Shown in pieces: positions 25,884 to 34,697 of a stretch of DNA of 64,000 nt. The notes under the pieces are model-generated. The model had not been told where the DNA came from. It saw nothing but the letters and a program-made list of their open reading frames with translations, and made no database searches. Every line of letters starts with the position of its first letter. Position 1 is the stretch's first letter. Position numbers and translations under genes: made by a program. Origin of the DNA: Fimenecus sp045595185 (GTDB lineage: Bacteria; Bacillota; Clostridia; Oscillospirales; Acutalibacteraceae); contig JAZNZX010000074.1 of assembly GCA_045595185.1 (NCBI GenBank), positions 53,929 to 117,928 on the forward strand, written 5' to 3'.

Positions 25884-27521
25884 TTAGTCTTTCTGATTTC
25901 TTGCGATTTTCATTGTAGTTGTTTTCTTAAATTCGTTATCACGAATCTTGATTTTAGCAACATTTTTGAAAATAGGGTTTTCTCGATTATACTGTGCAAC
26001 ATCATCATCAATTCTGTCGCGAGCATCAGGATATTCTTTTTCGTTAAGATAGAATTCAGCAACAATTTTTTCGTCTTCCTGATATACGAGAACTTCTTCA
26101 ACATATTCAATTCTTGAAAGCTTGTCTTCGATTTCTTCAGGAGAAACATTCTTACCGTTAGCAAGACAAATAAGGTTTTTCTTTCTTCCGACCATAAATA
26201 AGAAACCATCTTCGTCAATTCTACCGTGGTCACCTGTAATCAACCATTCACCGTCAAATGTCGCTGCAGTCGCTTCAGGGTCTTTATAGTAACCCTGCAT
26301 AACATTAGTACCTCTTACATAGATTTCACCAACACCCTCATCATCAGGATTTACAATCTTGATTTCACAGCAATCAAGTGGAGTACCCACGCTGCCGAAT
26401 TTGAATTTGCCCGGTTTGTTACAGGTAACAGCAGGGGAACATTCTGTAAGTCCGTATCCGTTATAAATATCAATACCGAAATCGTGCATACCTTTTTCAA
26501 CTTTCGGGTCAAGGTTAGCAGCACCGCAGACAATCATATTAAGGTTGCCACCAAGATTATCAATAATTGTTTTAAAAATCTTTGCTCTCTTATCAATACC
26601 GAATTTCATAAGAGTGTTACTGATTTTGATACCTTTTTTAAGTACATCTTCTCTGCCTGTTTTTCTTGCAGTTTTCCAAATTCTGTTATAGATTGTATTA
26701 ACAACAAGCGGAACACCGCAGATGTTATATGGCTGATATTTTTTCATATCACCCTGAATGTTCTTGATACCGTCACAAAGGTAACCCCATTCAGTAAGAA
26801 GGTATGATGAGAAAAGACCGCTAACCCAAGCATATGTGTGGTTAAGAGGTAAGAAACCGATTGCGTGTCTGCCGTTAAGAGCGCGACAGGATGCAGTACA
26901 GTTACTTGCAATGTTATAGTGAGAAAGCATAACGCCTTTACTTTTTGCAGTTGTACCTGATGTATAAGCAATACAAGCAAGGTCGTCGGGCTTAACTTCA
27001 GCATCAATAAATTCCTTGTTACCTGCATCTAATGCTTCTTGACCTTCTTTAAGAAAACTGTTATAATTTTCAGTACAGAAATATTGCATATCAGGCATTT
27101 CAGGATTAACTTTAAACTCTTCAACAGCTTTGTTGAATTTTGGAGTATAAACCAAAGCATCGCAATCACAACGAATAAGCTGGTCAGCAAGGTCAGCATA
27201 TGGAAGCTTTGCATCCATAGGAACAGTAATGTTACAACCACAAATTGTTGCGTAGTATGTAATCATCCATTCAAAACAGTTTTCACCGATGATAGCGATT
27301 TTCTTTTTACCGTTAAGACCTTTTAAATAGAAGAATGTACCAAGTGCAGCAATTTCGTTCCATGTCTGGTTAAAGCTTCTTTCACATTCGTTCTTATCTT
27401 TATCAAGAAATACAAATTGTCTTTTGTCCTGACCCTTTTGAGCACCTACTACGATAATCTCTTTAAGAGTTTGATAATCAGGAATGTTTGCGTTACCGGC
27501 ATTGATATGTTTCTTAGCCAT
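25884..27521 (-). CDS. AMP-forming acyl-CoA synthetase / long-chain fatty acid-CoA ligase-like
   Basis: Adenylate-forming enzyme of 545 residues, expected to activate a fatty or other carboxylic acid to its acyl-AMP and CoA thioester. Motifs: AYTSGTTAKSKGVMLSH (P-loop, A3), IYNGYGLTECSPAVTCN (A5), WLITGDHGRIDEDGFLFMVGR (A7/A8) and GKNVSPEEIE (A8 hinge). The catalytic C-terminal lysine may be in KKTTTMKIAR. There is no membrane segment. It diverges from a TetR-family gene with a palindrome between them, so that regulator probably controls it. Chain-length preference is not visible. Confidence 0.9.
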   Translation of the reverse strand: MAKKHINAGNANIPDYQTLKEIIVVGAQKGQDKRQFVFLDKDKNECERSFNQTWNEIAALGTFFYLKGLNGKKKIAIIGENCFEWMITYYATICGCNITVPMDAKLPYADLADQLIRCDCDALVYTPKFNKAVEEFKVNPEMPDMQYFCTENYNSFLKEGQEALDAGNKEFIDAEVKPDDLACIAYTSGTTAKSKGVMLSHYNIASNCTASCRALNGRHAIGFLPLNHTYAWVSGLFSSYLLTEWGYLCDGIKNIQGDMKKYQPYNICGVPLVVNTIYNRIWKTARKTGREDVLKKGIKISNTLMKFGIDKRAKIFKTIIDNLGGNLNMIVCGAANLDPKVEKGMHDFGIDIYNGYGLTECSPAVTCNKPGKFKFGSVGTPLDCCEIKIVNPDDEGVGEIYVRGTNVMQGYYKDPEATAATFDGEWLITGDHGRIDEDGFLFMVGRKKNLICLANGKNVSPEEIEDKLSRIEYVEEVLVYQEDEKIVAEFYLNEKEYPDARDRIDDDVAQYNRENPIFKNVAKIKIRDNEFKKTTTMKIARNQKD

Positions 27522-27550
27522 ATGTCGTAACCTCTCTTTGTCATTAGTGT

Positions 27551-27596
27551 ATTTACATCCATCTAATTTGACAGATGTAAATTATTTTTTTAATAT
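27551..27596 (+). promoter_or_regulatory. Palindromic operator and promoter of the TetR-family gene
   Basis: Inverted repeat ATTTACATC (27551-27559) and GATGTAAAT (27574-27582) with 14 bases between. It overlaps the -35 TTGACA (27568-27573) of a promoter toward the regulator; the -10 is TAATAT (27591-27596) after 17 bases. This is the expected layout for an autoregulated TetR gene that also controls the divergent acyl-CoA synthetase. Confidence 0.65.
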
Positions 27597-27661
27597 TAAC
27601 AAATTTTTAATAAAAAGTCAACAATACATAAAAAACTTGTACATTAAAAGGAGAATTGTCA

Positions 27662-28240
27662 ATGTATGACGGAAATAATCCCACAGCATTAAAATCACAA
27701 CAATGGTTAACAGAAAATCTTCTTGTGTTGATGGAAGAAAAGCCTTATGCAGAAATATCAATTATGGATATATGCAAAAAGGCTGATTTATCAAGACAAA
27801 CATTTTACAATTATTTTGAATCTAAAGATGAATTGTTTAGGTTTTTATTGAGAAGCACTTATGAAGAACAGCTTCTTTCACTTGATACAATCCCAAGCTC
27901 AAATGAAGCTATTTCAATCTTCGTTAACACAGCAAAAGAAAACCGTAGGTTAGTTTCTGCAATTGTAAAAAACAATATGGGAAATATTGTTTCCGATGAA
28001 ATATTTCAATCTTTAACTCGTTTTCTTAATAAGTTTGTTCCTAATTTTTCTAATCAACCTCATTTTTCGTATTATATTGTTTTGTTATCAGGTGCTTTAA
28101 CACACTTTTTGACATATTATGCAAGAAACAATAGTGAAATGTCGGAAAAAGAAATGACAATTATTCTTGAAACATTTTTATCAGGTAAGGTTTTCCGTTT
28201 GTTAAGAGCATCAAAATATTTAAAAAAGGTACTCAAATGA
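27662..28240 (+). CDS. TetR/AcrR-family transcriptional regulator
   Basis: 192 residues. The N-terminal DNA-binding domain reads EISIMDICKKADLSRQTFYN, followed by YFESKDELFRF, a standard TetR helix-turn-helix. The C-terminal half is the variable ligand-binding/dimer domain, with hydrophobic helices such as VLLSGALTHFLTYYA. ATG 27662 has AAAAGGAG at good distance; the TTG two codons earlier is too close to it. It is transcribed divergently from the acyl-CoA synthetase, so a fatty acyl-CoA-type ligand is plausible but unproven. Confidence 0.88.
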   Translation: MYDGNNPTALKSQQWLTENLLVLMEEKPYAEISIMDICKKADLSRQTFYNYFESKDELFRFLLRSTYEEQLLSLDTIPSSNEAISIFVNTAKENRRLVSAIVKNNMGNIVSDEIFQSLTRFLNKFVPNFSNQPHFSYYIVLLSGALTHFLTYYARNNSEMSEKEMTIILETFLSGKVFRLLRASKYLKKVLK

Positions 28241-28247
28241 GTACCTT
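28226..28247. terminator. Bidirectional terminator
   Basis: Nine-bp stem (28226-28234 with 28239-28247), AAAT loop, followed by a T run on the + strand and preceded by an A run. It serves the TetR gene and the minus-strand lipoprotein gene; it overlaps the TetR stop. Confidence 0.85.
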
Positions 28248-28254
28248 AATTTTT

Positions 28255-28833
28255 TTAGTGTGTATGTTCATGTTCAACATTAACATTAGGTTCAATCAGA
28301 TAGATTGTACCTTCAACGCTGTTGATTTTAAAATCAGAGAAGTACATAATTTCCTTGTCACCCTTTGAAGCGTGGTCAGGCTGTAAAAGGAAAATTGCGT
28401 AATCTTTATATGTCTGTTTGCTGATTTTGTTGATTTTATAGCTTTCAATTGTACTCTTGTCACCAATTTGGTCACCTAGAGTGAACTTTTCATTATCAAA
28501 ATCAATGTCAACTTTTCTTGTTGAGTATGAGTAACCATAATCAAGAGTAATTGATGATTTTGCAACATCAATATTATAATTATCTTTTAACTTATAGTAA
28601 TGTCTGTAGCGTAAAGCATTTACTTCGCCGTCAGCATTTTTTGTAAAAAATGATTCTTCGATAAATTCAAAATAAGTTTCAAAGTTGTCAGCAGTAATCT
28701 TTACTTCACCAAGTGTAACAACATCTGTTTTATTTGTGTTTTCACTTGGGTCTTCTGATGGTTTGTCATTGTTACAAGCCACAAGTGAAAGGCAAGTAAC
28801 AGTAGCTAATAATAAAGCTAAAAATTTTTTCAT
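28255..28833 (-). CDS. Putative lipoprotein, unknown function
   Basis: 192 residues. The N-terminus is a lipoprotein signal (LLLATVTCLSLVAC, lipid-modified Cys20), followed by an Asp/Asn/Glu/Ser-rich linker to about residue 35. The rest is predicted beta-rich with many tyrosines (KLKDNYNIDVAK, YGYSYSTRKVDI). The last residues, NVEHEHTH, form a small histidine cluster that could bind metal. I do not recognise a family. It lies directly downstream of tRNA-Pro on the same strand. Confidence 0.65.
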   Translation of the reverse strand: MKKFLALLLATVTCLSLVACNNDKPSEDPSENTNKTDVVTLGEVKITADNFETYFEFIEESFFTKNADGEVNALRYRHYYKLKDNYNIDVAKSSITLDYGYSYSTRKVDIDFDNEKFTLGDQIGDKSTIESYKINKISKQTYKDYAIFLLQPDHASKGDKEIMYFSDFKINSVEGTIYLIEPNVNVEHEHTH

Positions 28834-28864
28834 TTCAAATTCCTCATTTCTTTATTTTAAAAAA

Positions 28865-28940
28865 TGGTCGGAGTAACAGGACTTGAACCTGCGGCCTCTT
28901 GACCCCCAGTCAAGCGCGCTCCCAGCTGCGCCATACCCCG
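28865..28940 (-). tRNA. tRNA-Pro (anticodon GGG)
   Basis: On the minus strand a 76-base cloverleaf: acceptor CGGGGTA pairs with TACTCCG, the anticodon stem CTTGA/TCAAG encloses loop CTGGGGG with anticodon GGG, the T arm contains GGTTCAAGT, and CCA is encoded. Decodes CCC/CCU proline codons. Confidence 0.95.
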
Positions 28941-29051
28941 ACATGTTTTTGATAATAATAACATATTATGTCTTAATTTTCAAGTAATTTAAAAATTTTA
29001 CTTTACCTTATGAATATGTATGTGTTAAAATATTAAAAGAGGTGATTACAT

Positions 29052-29963
29052 ATGAAAAAAATAATTAAAAAAGTCTTGCTTACATTTTTTTCTTTGCTTT
29101 TAGCATTTCTGATTGGTTGGTTAGGTGTCGTTTATGTTTATTATCCGCATTATGCTAAAAACAAGCGTCAGATTGAAATGAATGAAGTAACCGGTAATGA
29201 AATCAAGGTTATGAGTTATAATATCCGTTGCCATGCTCCTGATGATTTAGGTCATAAAAACTGGTTTTACCGTGCAAATTTAGTTGTTGATACAATTGAA
29301 AAAGCACAACCGGGAATTATCGGCTTCCAGGAAACAAACAGTTGGCAGTATGAGTATCTTTGCGAATCAATGCCTGTGTATGATTCAATTATAACATACC
29401 GCGATAATATTCCTGTTTATTCTGAGGGCTGTCCTGTTTTTTACAGAACTGACTTATACACATTGGTTGATAAAGGTTCATTCTGGCTTTCCGAAACACC
29501 TGATGTAATGAGTAAGGACTGGGGAGCAGCATGTTACAGAATATGCAGTTATGCAATACTTAAGGATAATGCAACCGAAAAAGAATTTGTTGTATTCAAT
29601 GCACATCTTGACCATGTAAGTGATGAGGCAAGAATAAACGGTATTCAGGTAGTTCTTGATAAAATTAAGGATTTCGGTTCAATTCCTGCAATTCTTATGG
29701 GTGACCTTAATGCCGAAGAAGATAGTGAAACATACAGAAGTGCAACAGTCAATTTTGATGATGTTAAGTATCAGACAGAAAATACAATGACAAGCTGTAC
29801 ATTCCAGAATTGGGGAACAGAGCTTGACAGAAATTGTATTGACTATATTTTGGTTTCACAAGGCGATTTTGATGTTTCTTCATATAAGGTAATAACAGAT
29901 ACATATGACGGAGATTACACAAGTGACCATTTTCCAATTATTTCAACTGTAACTCTTAAATAA
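29052..29963 (+). CDS. Membrane-anchored endonuclease/exonuclease/phosphatase (EEP) family protein
   Basis: 303 residues with an N-terminal membrane segment (LLTFFSLLLAFLIGWLGVVYVYY) and then an EEP catalytic domain. Motifs are KVMSYNIRCHAP at the start of the domain, IIGFQETNSWQ (metal-binding Glu), VFNAHLDHVSDEAR, LMGDLNAEEDSE (Asp/Asn pair) and YTSDHFPIIS (catalytic Asp-His). The domain lies outside the membrane if the anchor is type II. Substrates in this fold range from nucleic acids to sphingomyelin and inositol phosphates, so the reaction is unknown. GGTGAT precedes ATG 29052. A candidate promoter is TTTACC (29002) with TAAAAT (29026). Confidence 0.85.
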   Translation: MKKIIKKVLLTFFSLLLAFLIGWLGVVYVYYPHYAKNKRQIEMNEVTGNEIKVMSYNIRCHAPDDLGHKNWFYRANLVVDTIEKAQPGIIGFQETNSWQYEYLCESMPVYDSIITYRDNIPVYSEGCPVFYRTDLYTLVDKGSFWLSETPDVMSKDWGAACYRICSYAILKDNATEKEFVVFNAHLDHVSDEARINGIQVVLDKIKDFGSIPAILMGDLNAEEDSETYRSATVNFDDVKYQTENTMTSCTFQNWGTELDRNCIDYILVSQGDFDVSSYKVITDTYDGDYTSDHFPIISTVTLK

Positions 29964-30000
29964 AAAAAGGAGATAGACAATTAGGTCTATCTCCTTTTTT
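29963..30000. terminator. Bidirectional terminator
   Basis: Sixteen-bp stem (29963-29978 with 29985-30000), six-base loop, A-rich and T-rich ends. It is shared by the EEP gene (+) and the ABC-F gene (-), whose stop lies within it. Confidence 0.9.
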
Positions 30001-31891
30001 ATGCCAATTCTAACCATTGTGTTTCAAGTTCTTCAAGAGCTTCTTCTTTTAATTTTATTTCATCAAGAATTTCAGAAAGCTTTTCATAATCACTTGCAAT
30101 TTCAGGTTGTTCAATCATATTTTTGAGTACGTTAATTTGTTGCTGTAATGCCTCGATTTCTTTTTCTGTATTTAAAAGTTTAGCTCGTCTTTTTCTGTCC
30201 TGTGCTTTATTTTTTCTGTCTTCAGTATATTTTATTGCAGACTCGCTTTTTACTTCATTTCTTGTTTCTTTCTCCTTGATTTCTGCTTGTGAATGTTCCT
30301 TATAATAATCGTAATTACCGTTATAAATGATAATTTCATCATTTTTCATTTCAATAATTTTTGTCGGAACTGAATTAAGCAAATATCTGTCATGAGAAAC
30401 CATAATTATTGTGCCTTCATATTGGCTCAAAGCAATATCCAAAGCTTCCTTTGCCTTGTAATCAAGGTGATTTGTAGGCTCGTCAAGAATAAGCACATTT
30501 GAGCGTTCAAATACAATAATACACAATGCAACCTTTGCTCTGTTTGCACCGCTTAATTCCTTAATTCGCTTGAAAACATCCTCATCTTCAATAAGAAATC
30601 GAGCAAGCATACTTCTAATTTCATATTCTGTTTTGGTCGGGAATTTTCTGTGAACGGATTCCAATGCAGTCATATTCAGGTCAAGAGAGGATAACTCCTG
30701 GTCAAAATATGATATTTTTATATTACCGCCCCAACGAACTGAGCCTTCAAACGGAATTTTCTTCTGAATAGCCTTTAAAAGTGACGATTTACCGACACCG
30801 TTTTTACCGACAAAAGCAACTTTTTCATTTCTTAAAACTTCAAGGTTAAAGTTTTCAAAAAGAAGCTTTTTGTTTTCTGCTTTGCCAACACTTACTTTTA
30901 AACCTTTACACTCAACAATGAGTTTATGCGGTTCAATATCAAATGGAAATGATATGTGCAAATCCTTGACTTGTGGATTAGGCTTTGCTTGTAATTCCAT
31001 TTTTTCAAGTGCCTTAACTCTTGAACCAACACTGTTAATACTGCTTGATTTTGCAAGGTTTTTTCTTACATAATCTCTCAATTCGGCAATTTCTCTTTGT
31101 TGCTTTTCATATTCTTTTGTCAGTGTTTTAATTCGTTCTTCCTTTTGTTTTAAAAATGAAGAATATCCTCCTTTATAACGGACTAATTCACCATTTTCAA
31201 TTTCACATATATCTGATGCAACCGAATCAAGAAAATATCTGTCGTGGGATACAATAATAACAGCACCTTTATATTCCTTAAGATAGCTTTCAAGCCAGTT
31301 AAGCATACTGAAATCAAGGTGATTGGTCGGTTCGTCAAGAATAAGAAGATTCGGATTTTCTGCAAGAATCTTAGCAAGAGCAAATCTTGTTTTTTCACCA
31401 CCTGAAAGAACCTTGACGCTGGTGCTCATATCGAAATTACCAAAACCCATACCATTGAGTACGGTATTTATTCTGACTTCTGCGTTATGTCCGTCAGCGG
31501 CATTATAAATATTAGTCAATTTTTCGTATTCTTCGGATAAAGCATCATATTCTTTGCCTGTTGTTTGTGACATTCTAAGTGAAATGTCATTTATTTTTTG
31601 TCTTGTTTCAAATACAAGTTTTAATGAATCTTCGATTTCTTCTTTTAATGTATTCGATGTATTAAGAGCTTCGTTTTGTTTAAGATATCCGATTCTCAAA
31701 TCAGATTTTACGGAAATTATTCCGTCGTCAGCTTCAAGTACACCTGAAATAATGTTAAGAAGGGTAGATTTACCAACACCGTTAATACCCAAAAGACCAA
31801 TTCTGTCTTTATCATTAACAGCGAGAGTAATATTATTTAATACTTTTTTGTCTAAAAAACTCTTATTGACATTATTAAGTGAAATCAGCAT
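29999..31891 (-). CDS. ABC-F family ATPase (ribosome-associated)
   Basis: 630 residues with two fused ABC domains and no membrane segment. N-terminal Walker A GINGVGKSTLLN, signature LSGGEKTRFALAKIL, Walker B LLILDEPTNHLD; second set GKNGVGKSSLLK, LSGANRAKVALCII and VLILDEPTNHLD. A linker with coiled-coil character joins them, and the C-terminal about 90 residues form a charged coiled coil (KEIEALQQQINVLKN). ABC-F proteins act on the ribosome as translation factors or antibiotic protectors. It follows the MATE gene by ten bases, so the two are probably co-expressed. Specific function unknown. Confidence 0.92.
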   Translation of the reverse strand: MLISLNNVNKSFLDKKVLNNITLAVNDKDRIGLLGINGVGKSTLLNIISGVLEADDGIISVKSDLRIGYLKQNEALNTSNTLKEEIEDSLKLVFETRQKINDISLRMSQTTGKEYDALSEEYEKLTNIYNAADGHNAEVRINTVLNGMGFGNFDMSTSVKVLSGGEKTRFALAKILAENPNLLILDEPTNHLDFSMLNWLESYLKEYKGAVIIVSHDRYFLDSVASDICEIENGELVRYKGGYSSFLKQKEERIKTLTKEYEKQQREIAELRDYVRKNLAKSSSINSVGSRVKALEKMELQAKPNPQVKDLHISFPFDIEPHKLIVECKGLKVSVGKAENKKLLFENFNLEVLRNEKVAFVGKNGVGKSSLLKAIQKKIPFEGSVRWGGNIKISYFDQELSSLDLNMTALESVHRKFPTKTEYEIRSMLARFLIEDEDVFKRIKELSGANRAKVALCIIVFERSNVLILDEPTNHLDYKAKEALDIALSQYEGTIIMVSHDRYLLNSVPTKIIEMKNDEIIIYNGNYDYYKEHSQAEIKEKETRNEVKSESAIKYTEDRKNKAQDRKRRAKLLNTEKEIEALQQQINVLKNMIEQPEIASDYEKLSEILDEIKLKEEALEELETQWLELA

Positions 31892-31901
31892 ATTTTATCC
31901 T

Positions 31902-33245
31902 TTATTTTGAAGCAAGATTGTTTATTTTATTTTTCCATATTCCTGTGAAATAGAAGATACAGGAAATGAGTGTTGCAATAACCCAACCAATCGGCCACGA
32001 TATATAGATACCATACTCATTAAGCCAATTTGTAAGCGTATAGCACAGTATAACACGAATAAGTAAATCTGCAAAGGTGGAAACCATAAACATCTTCATA
32101 ACTCCGCTACCACGCAGAACACCATCGATTATCAGTTTGATAGAAATGAATAAATAAAAAGGAGATACAGTTTTTAAAAATGCAACACCTGAATTTATTA
32201 TTCCTATGTCATTTTCACTAACGAAAATTTTAATCATATTTTCAGGAAAGAAGAAAAACAGTATAAATAACGGAACAGTTATAATAAATGAAATGAAATA
32301 AAGCGATGTTACACCTTTTTTGATTCGGTCAACTCTGTTTGCACCAATGTTTTGTGCAGTATAGCTTGACATACTGTTACCAAGCGATGTTAACGATGTA
32401 ATTGTAAATGTGTTGAGCTTTCCTGCAGCCGAAAATCCTGCTACAACAAACTCACCAAAGGTGTTTACAAGTCCTTGTATGAAGATATTACCGACAGAAA
32501 CAAAGCTTTGCTGCAATATGCTCGGAATAGCTACAAACATAATCTTTTTAAAAATGTTGAAAGAAAATAATTTTGATTTTTCACAGTTAAGCTGTCTTAT
32601 TCTCGATAACAGAAAAATCAGGGAAAGAATTGTGGCAAGACCTTGTGCAATAAAGGTTGCAACAGCAACACCTGCAACACCGAAGCTTGTGTATTTTACA
32701 AAGATATAGTCAAGTATAACATTAAATACTGAAGAAAATATCAAGAAAAACAAAGGTGTTTTTGAATCTCCCAAGGCAGTAAAGATTCCGTTGCATACAT
32801 TATATATAAATAAGAATAAAAGTCCTGCTGTATAAATATCAAGATATAATGCTGCATCTTTATGTAATGATTCAGGTGTATTTAAAATTTGAAGCAGTAT
32901 ATCAGAAAAAAGTAGTCCCAAAAGGGTTAAAATAAGACTTAAAATTGTAAGTGAAATCAAGGACGTGCTGACACAGGTTTTAAGCTGACGGAACTTTTTA
33001 TTACCGAAAAACTGTGATATAACAACGCAACAACCTATATTTGACCCGTTTGCAACAGCCATATATATCATTGTAACCGTATATGAAATTCCAATTGAAG
33101 CCAATGCTTCTCCACCAAGAAAATTTCCCGCAATAATACTGTCAGCAATATTGTATAATTGTTGAAAACATACACTTATAAGTAAAGGTATTGAAAACTT
33201 AATCAGTATTTTAGCAGGATTTCCCTGTGTCATATCTTTAACCAT
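31902..33245 (-). CDS. MATE-family efflux transporter
   Basis: Multidrug and toxin extrusion-type antiporter of 447 residues with about 12 membrane helices in two related halves. N-terminal landmarks are DMTQGNPAKILIKFSIPLL and FQQLYNIADSIIAGNFLG, typical of Clostridia MATE proteins. ATG 33245 is preferred: GGGTGAC lies directly upstream, while the TTG four codons earlier is part of that site. A terminator-like hairpin (33261-33283) sits 15 bases before the start, leaving no room for a nearby promoter. Coupled cation and drug range are unknown. Confidence 0.92.
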   Translation of the reverse strand: MVKDMTQGNPAKILIKFSIPLLISVCFQQLYNIADSIIAGNFLGGEALASIGISYTVTMIYMAVANGSNIGCCVVISQFFGNKKFRQLKTCVSTSLISLTILSLILTLLGLLFSDILLQILNTPESLHKDAALYLDIYTAGLLFLFIYNVCNGIFTALGDSKTPLFFLIFSSVFNVILDYIFVKYTSFGVAGVAVATFIAQGLATILSLIFLLSRIRQLNCEKSKLFSFNIFKKIMFVAIPSILQQSFVSVGNIFIQGLVNTFGEFVVAGFSAAGKLNTFTITSLTSLGNSMSSYTAQNIGANRVDRIKKGVTSLYFISFIITVPLFILFFFFPENMIKIFVSENDIGIINSGVAFLKTVSPFYLFISIKLIIDGVLRGSGVMKMFMVSTFADLLIRVILCYTLTNWLNEYGIYISWPIGWVIATLISCIFYFTGIWKNKINNLASK

Positions 33246-33260
33246 ATTGTCACCCAAAAT

Positions 33261-33283
33261 AAGGGACTGAAAATCAGTCCCTT
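33261..33283 (-). terminator. Terminator-like hairpin between the flavoprotein and MATE genes
   Basis: Perfect nine-bp stem (33261-33269 with 33275-33283) and five-base loop; on the minus strand TTATTTTG follows. It would end the xpt-BMP transcript, or act as an attenuator for MATE. Confidence 0.7.
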
Positions 33284-33289
33284 GAATTT

Positions 33290-34684
33290 TTAAATTGTTT
33301 CAAGAATACTTCTTGCAACGCTTATACCATTTGATGATGCCTGCATAAGTCCGCGAGTAACAGATGCACCGTCACCAATTGCATGAAGACCTTTTACACT
33401 TGTTTCAAAGTTTGTATCAACTACAACCTTGTTAGAATAAAATTTAACCTCAACACCATAAAGAAGTGTTTCATCACTTGCGATACCCGGAGTCACTTTA
33501 TCAAGTGCTTCAAGCATTTCTGCAATATCCACCATAATTCTATGAGGGAATACAAGGGACAAGTCACCTGGTACAGCATCTTTAAGTGTTGGAATAAGAT
33601 TGTTTCTGCAAAGTCTTTCTGCAGTTGTTCTTCTTCCTCGTTTAAAGTCACCGTATGTCTGTACAAGAATTTTACCATCACAAAGCATATTACTTAATTG
33701 TGCAATATGTTTACCGTATTCAATCGGAGATTTAAACGGCTTTGTAAAATTTTTAGAAACAAGTAATGCAAAGTTAGTATTATTTGTTTTGTATTCTGCT
33801 GATTTATATGCGTGACCATTAACAACAGCAAGACCGTTGTCATAATATTCTGTTGCAACTTCGCCTGAAGGATTTGAACAGAAAGTTCTTACTTTATCGT
33901 CAAAAGTAGGTGAGTAGTAAACAAGCTTTGCTTCGTAGAGATTTTTATTAAGGAATTCCATAACCTCGTCACGAACTTCAACTCTGACACCTACATCTAC
34001 AGTACCTACCTGAGTTTCAATATTGTGGTCTTTACATATATGGCTTAACCATTCTGCACCTTCACGCCCAACAGCAGCAACAATCTTGTCAGAATAATAT
34101 GTGTTTCCATTTGCCTTAACACCTTTAACATAATTATCCTCAATAATTATATCCTCAACCATTGTGTTAAAGAGGATGTTACAACCATTGTCTTCAAGGT
34201 GCTTTTGAAGTCTGCCATAAATCTTATATCCTTCTTCAGTACCAAGATGACGAATAGGACATTCAATCAATTTTAGATTAGCATTGATAGCTTTTCTTCT
34301 GATTTCTTCAATTTCTTTCTGCTTGTCGATACCGTAAACATTCTTGTCTGCACCAAACTCAAGGTAAACATTGTCTGCCTCTTTAAGAAGCTCCATTGTT
34401 TTTTCATAACCGAGAATATCGGGAAGTGTACCGCCAACATCAGGTGAAAGGGATAACTTACCGTCTGAAAATGCACCGGCACCTGCAAAACCCGTTGTAA
34501 TTGAACAAGGCTTGCAACCGACACATTTTTTAGTTGTTCTTTTCGGGCACATTCTTTTTTCGATAGAACGACCTTTTTCAATCATAAGAATATTTATGTC
34601 AGGCTTTTTAGCTAACAGTTCGTACGCACAAAAAATACCTGACGGTCCTGCACCGATTATGATTACATCATATTTGTTATTCAT
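33290..34684 (-). CDS. NAD(P)/FAD-dependent oxidoreductase, COG2509-like
   Basis: 464-residue flavoprotein. The FAD-binding fold opens with DVIIIGAGPSGIFCAYEL. A cysteine-rich stretch CPKRTTKKCVGCKPC (about 47-61) and the glycine segment TGFAGAGAFSDGKLSLS are typical of the uncharacterised COG2509 dehydrogenases. The C-terminal GLHAIGDGASVTRGLMQASS closes the FAD site. It follows the second BMP permease by 13 bases, so it is the distal gene of the purine-transport operon. Whether it acts on a purine is unknown. Confidence 0.85.
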   Translation of the reverse strand: MNNKYDVIIIGAGPSGIFCAYELLAKKPDINILMIEKGRSIEKRMCPKRTTKKCVGCKPCSITTGFAGAGAFSDGKLSLSPDVGGTLPDILGYEKTMELLKEADNVYLEFGADKNVYGIDKQKEIEEIRRKAINANLKLIECPIRHLGTEEGYKIYGRLQKHLEDNGCNILFNTMVEDIIIEDNYVKGVKANGNTYYSDKIVAAVGREGAEWLSHICKDHNIETQVGTVDVGVRVEVRDEVMEFLNKNLYEAKLVYYSPTFDDKVRTFCSNPSGEVATEYYDNGLAVVNGHAYKSAEYKTNNTNFALLVSKNFTKPFKSPIEYGKHIAQLSNMLCDGKILVQTYGDFKRGRRTTAERLCRNNLIPTLKDAVPGDLSLVFPHRIMVDIAEMLEALDKVTPGIASDETLLYGVEVKFYSNKVVVDTNFETSVKGLHAIGDGASVTRGLMQASSNGISVARSILETI

Positions 34685-34697
34685 AAAATATTACCTC

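Noticed and set aside
29999..31891. Specific antibiotic-resistance ABC-F
   Set aside because: The protein has the general two-domain ABC-F layout. Nothing in the linker allows assignment to a resistance subgroup.
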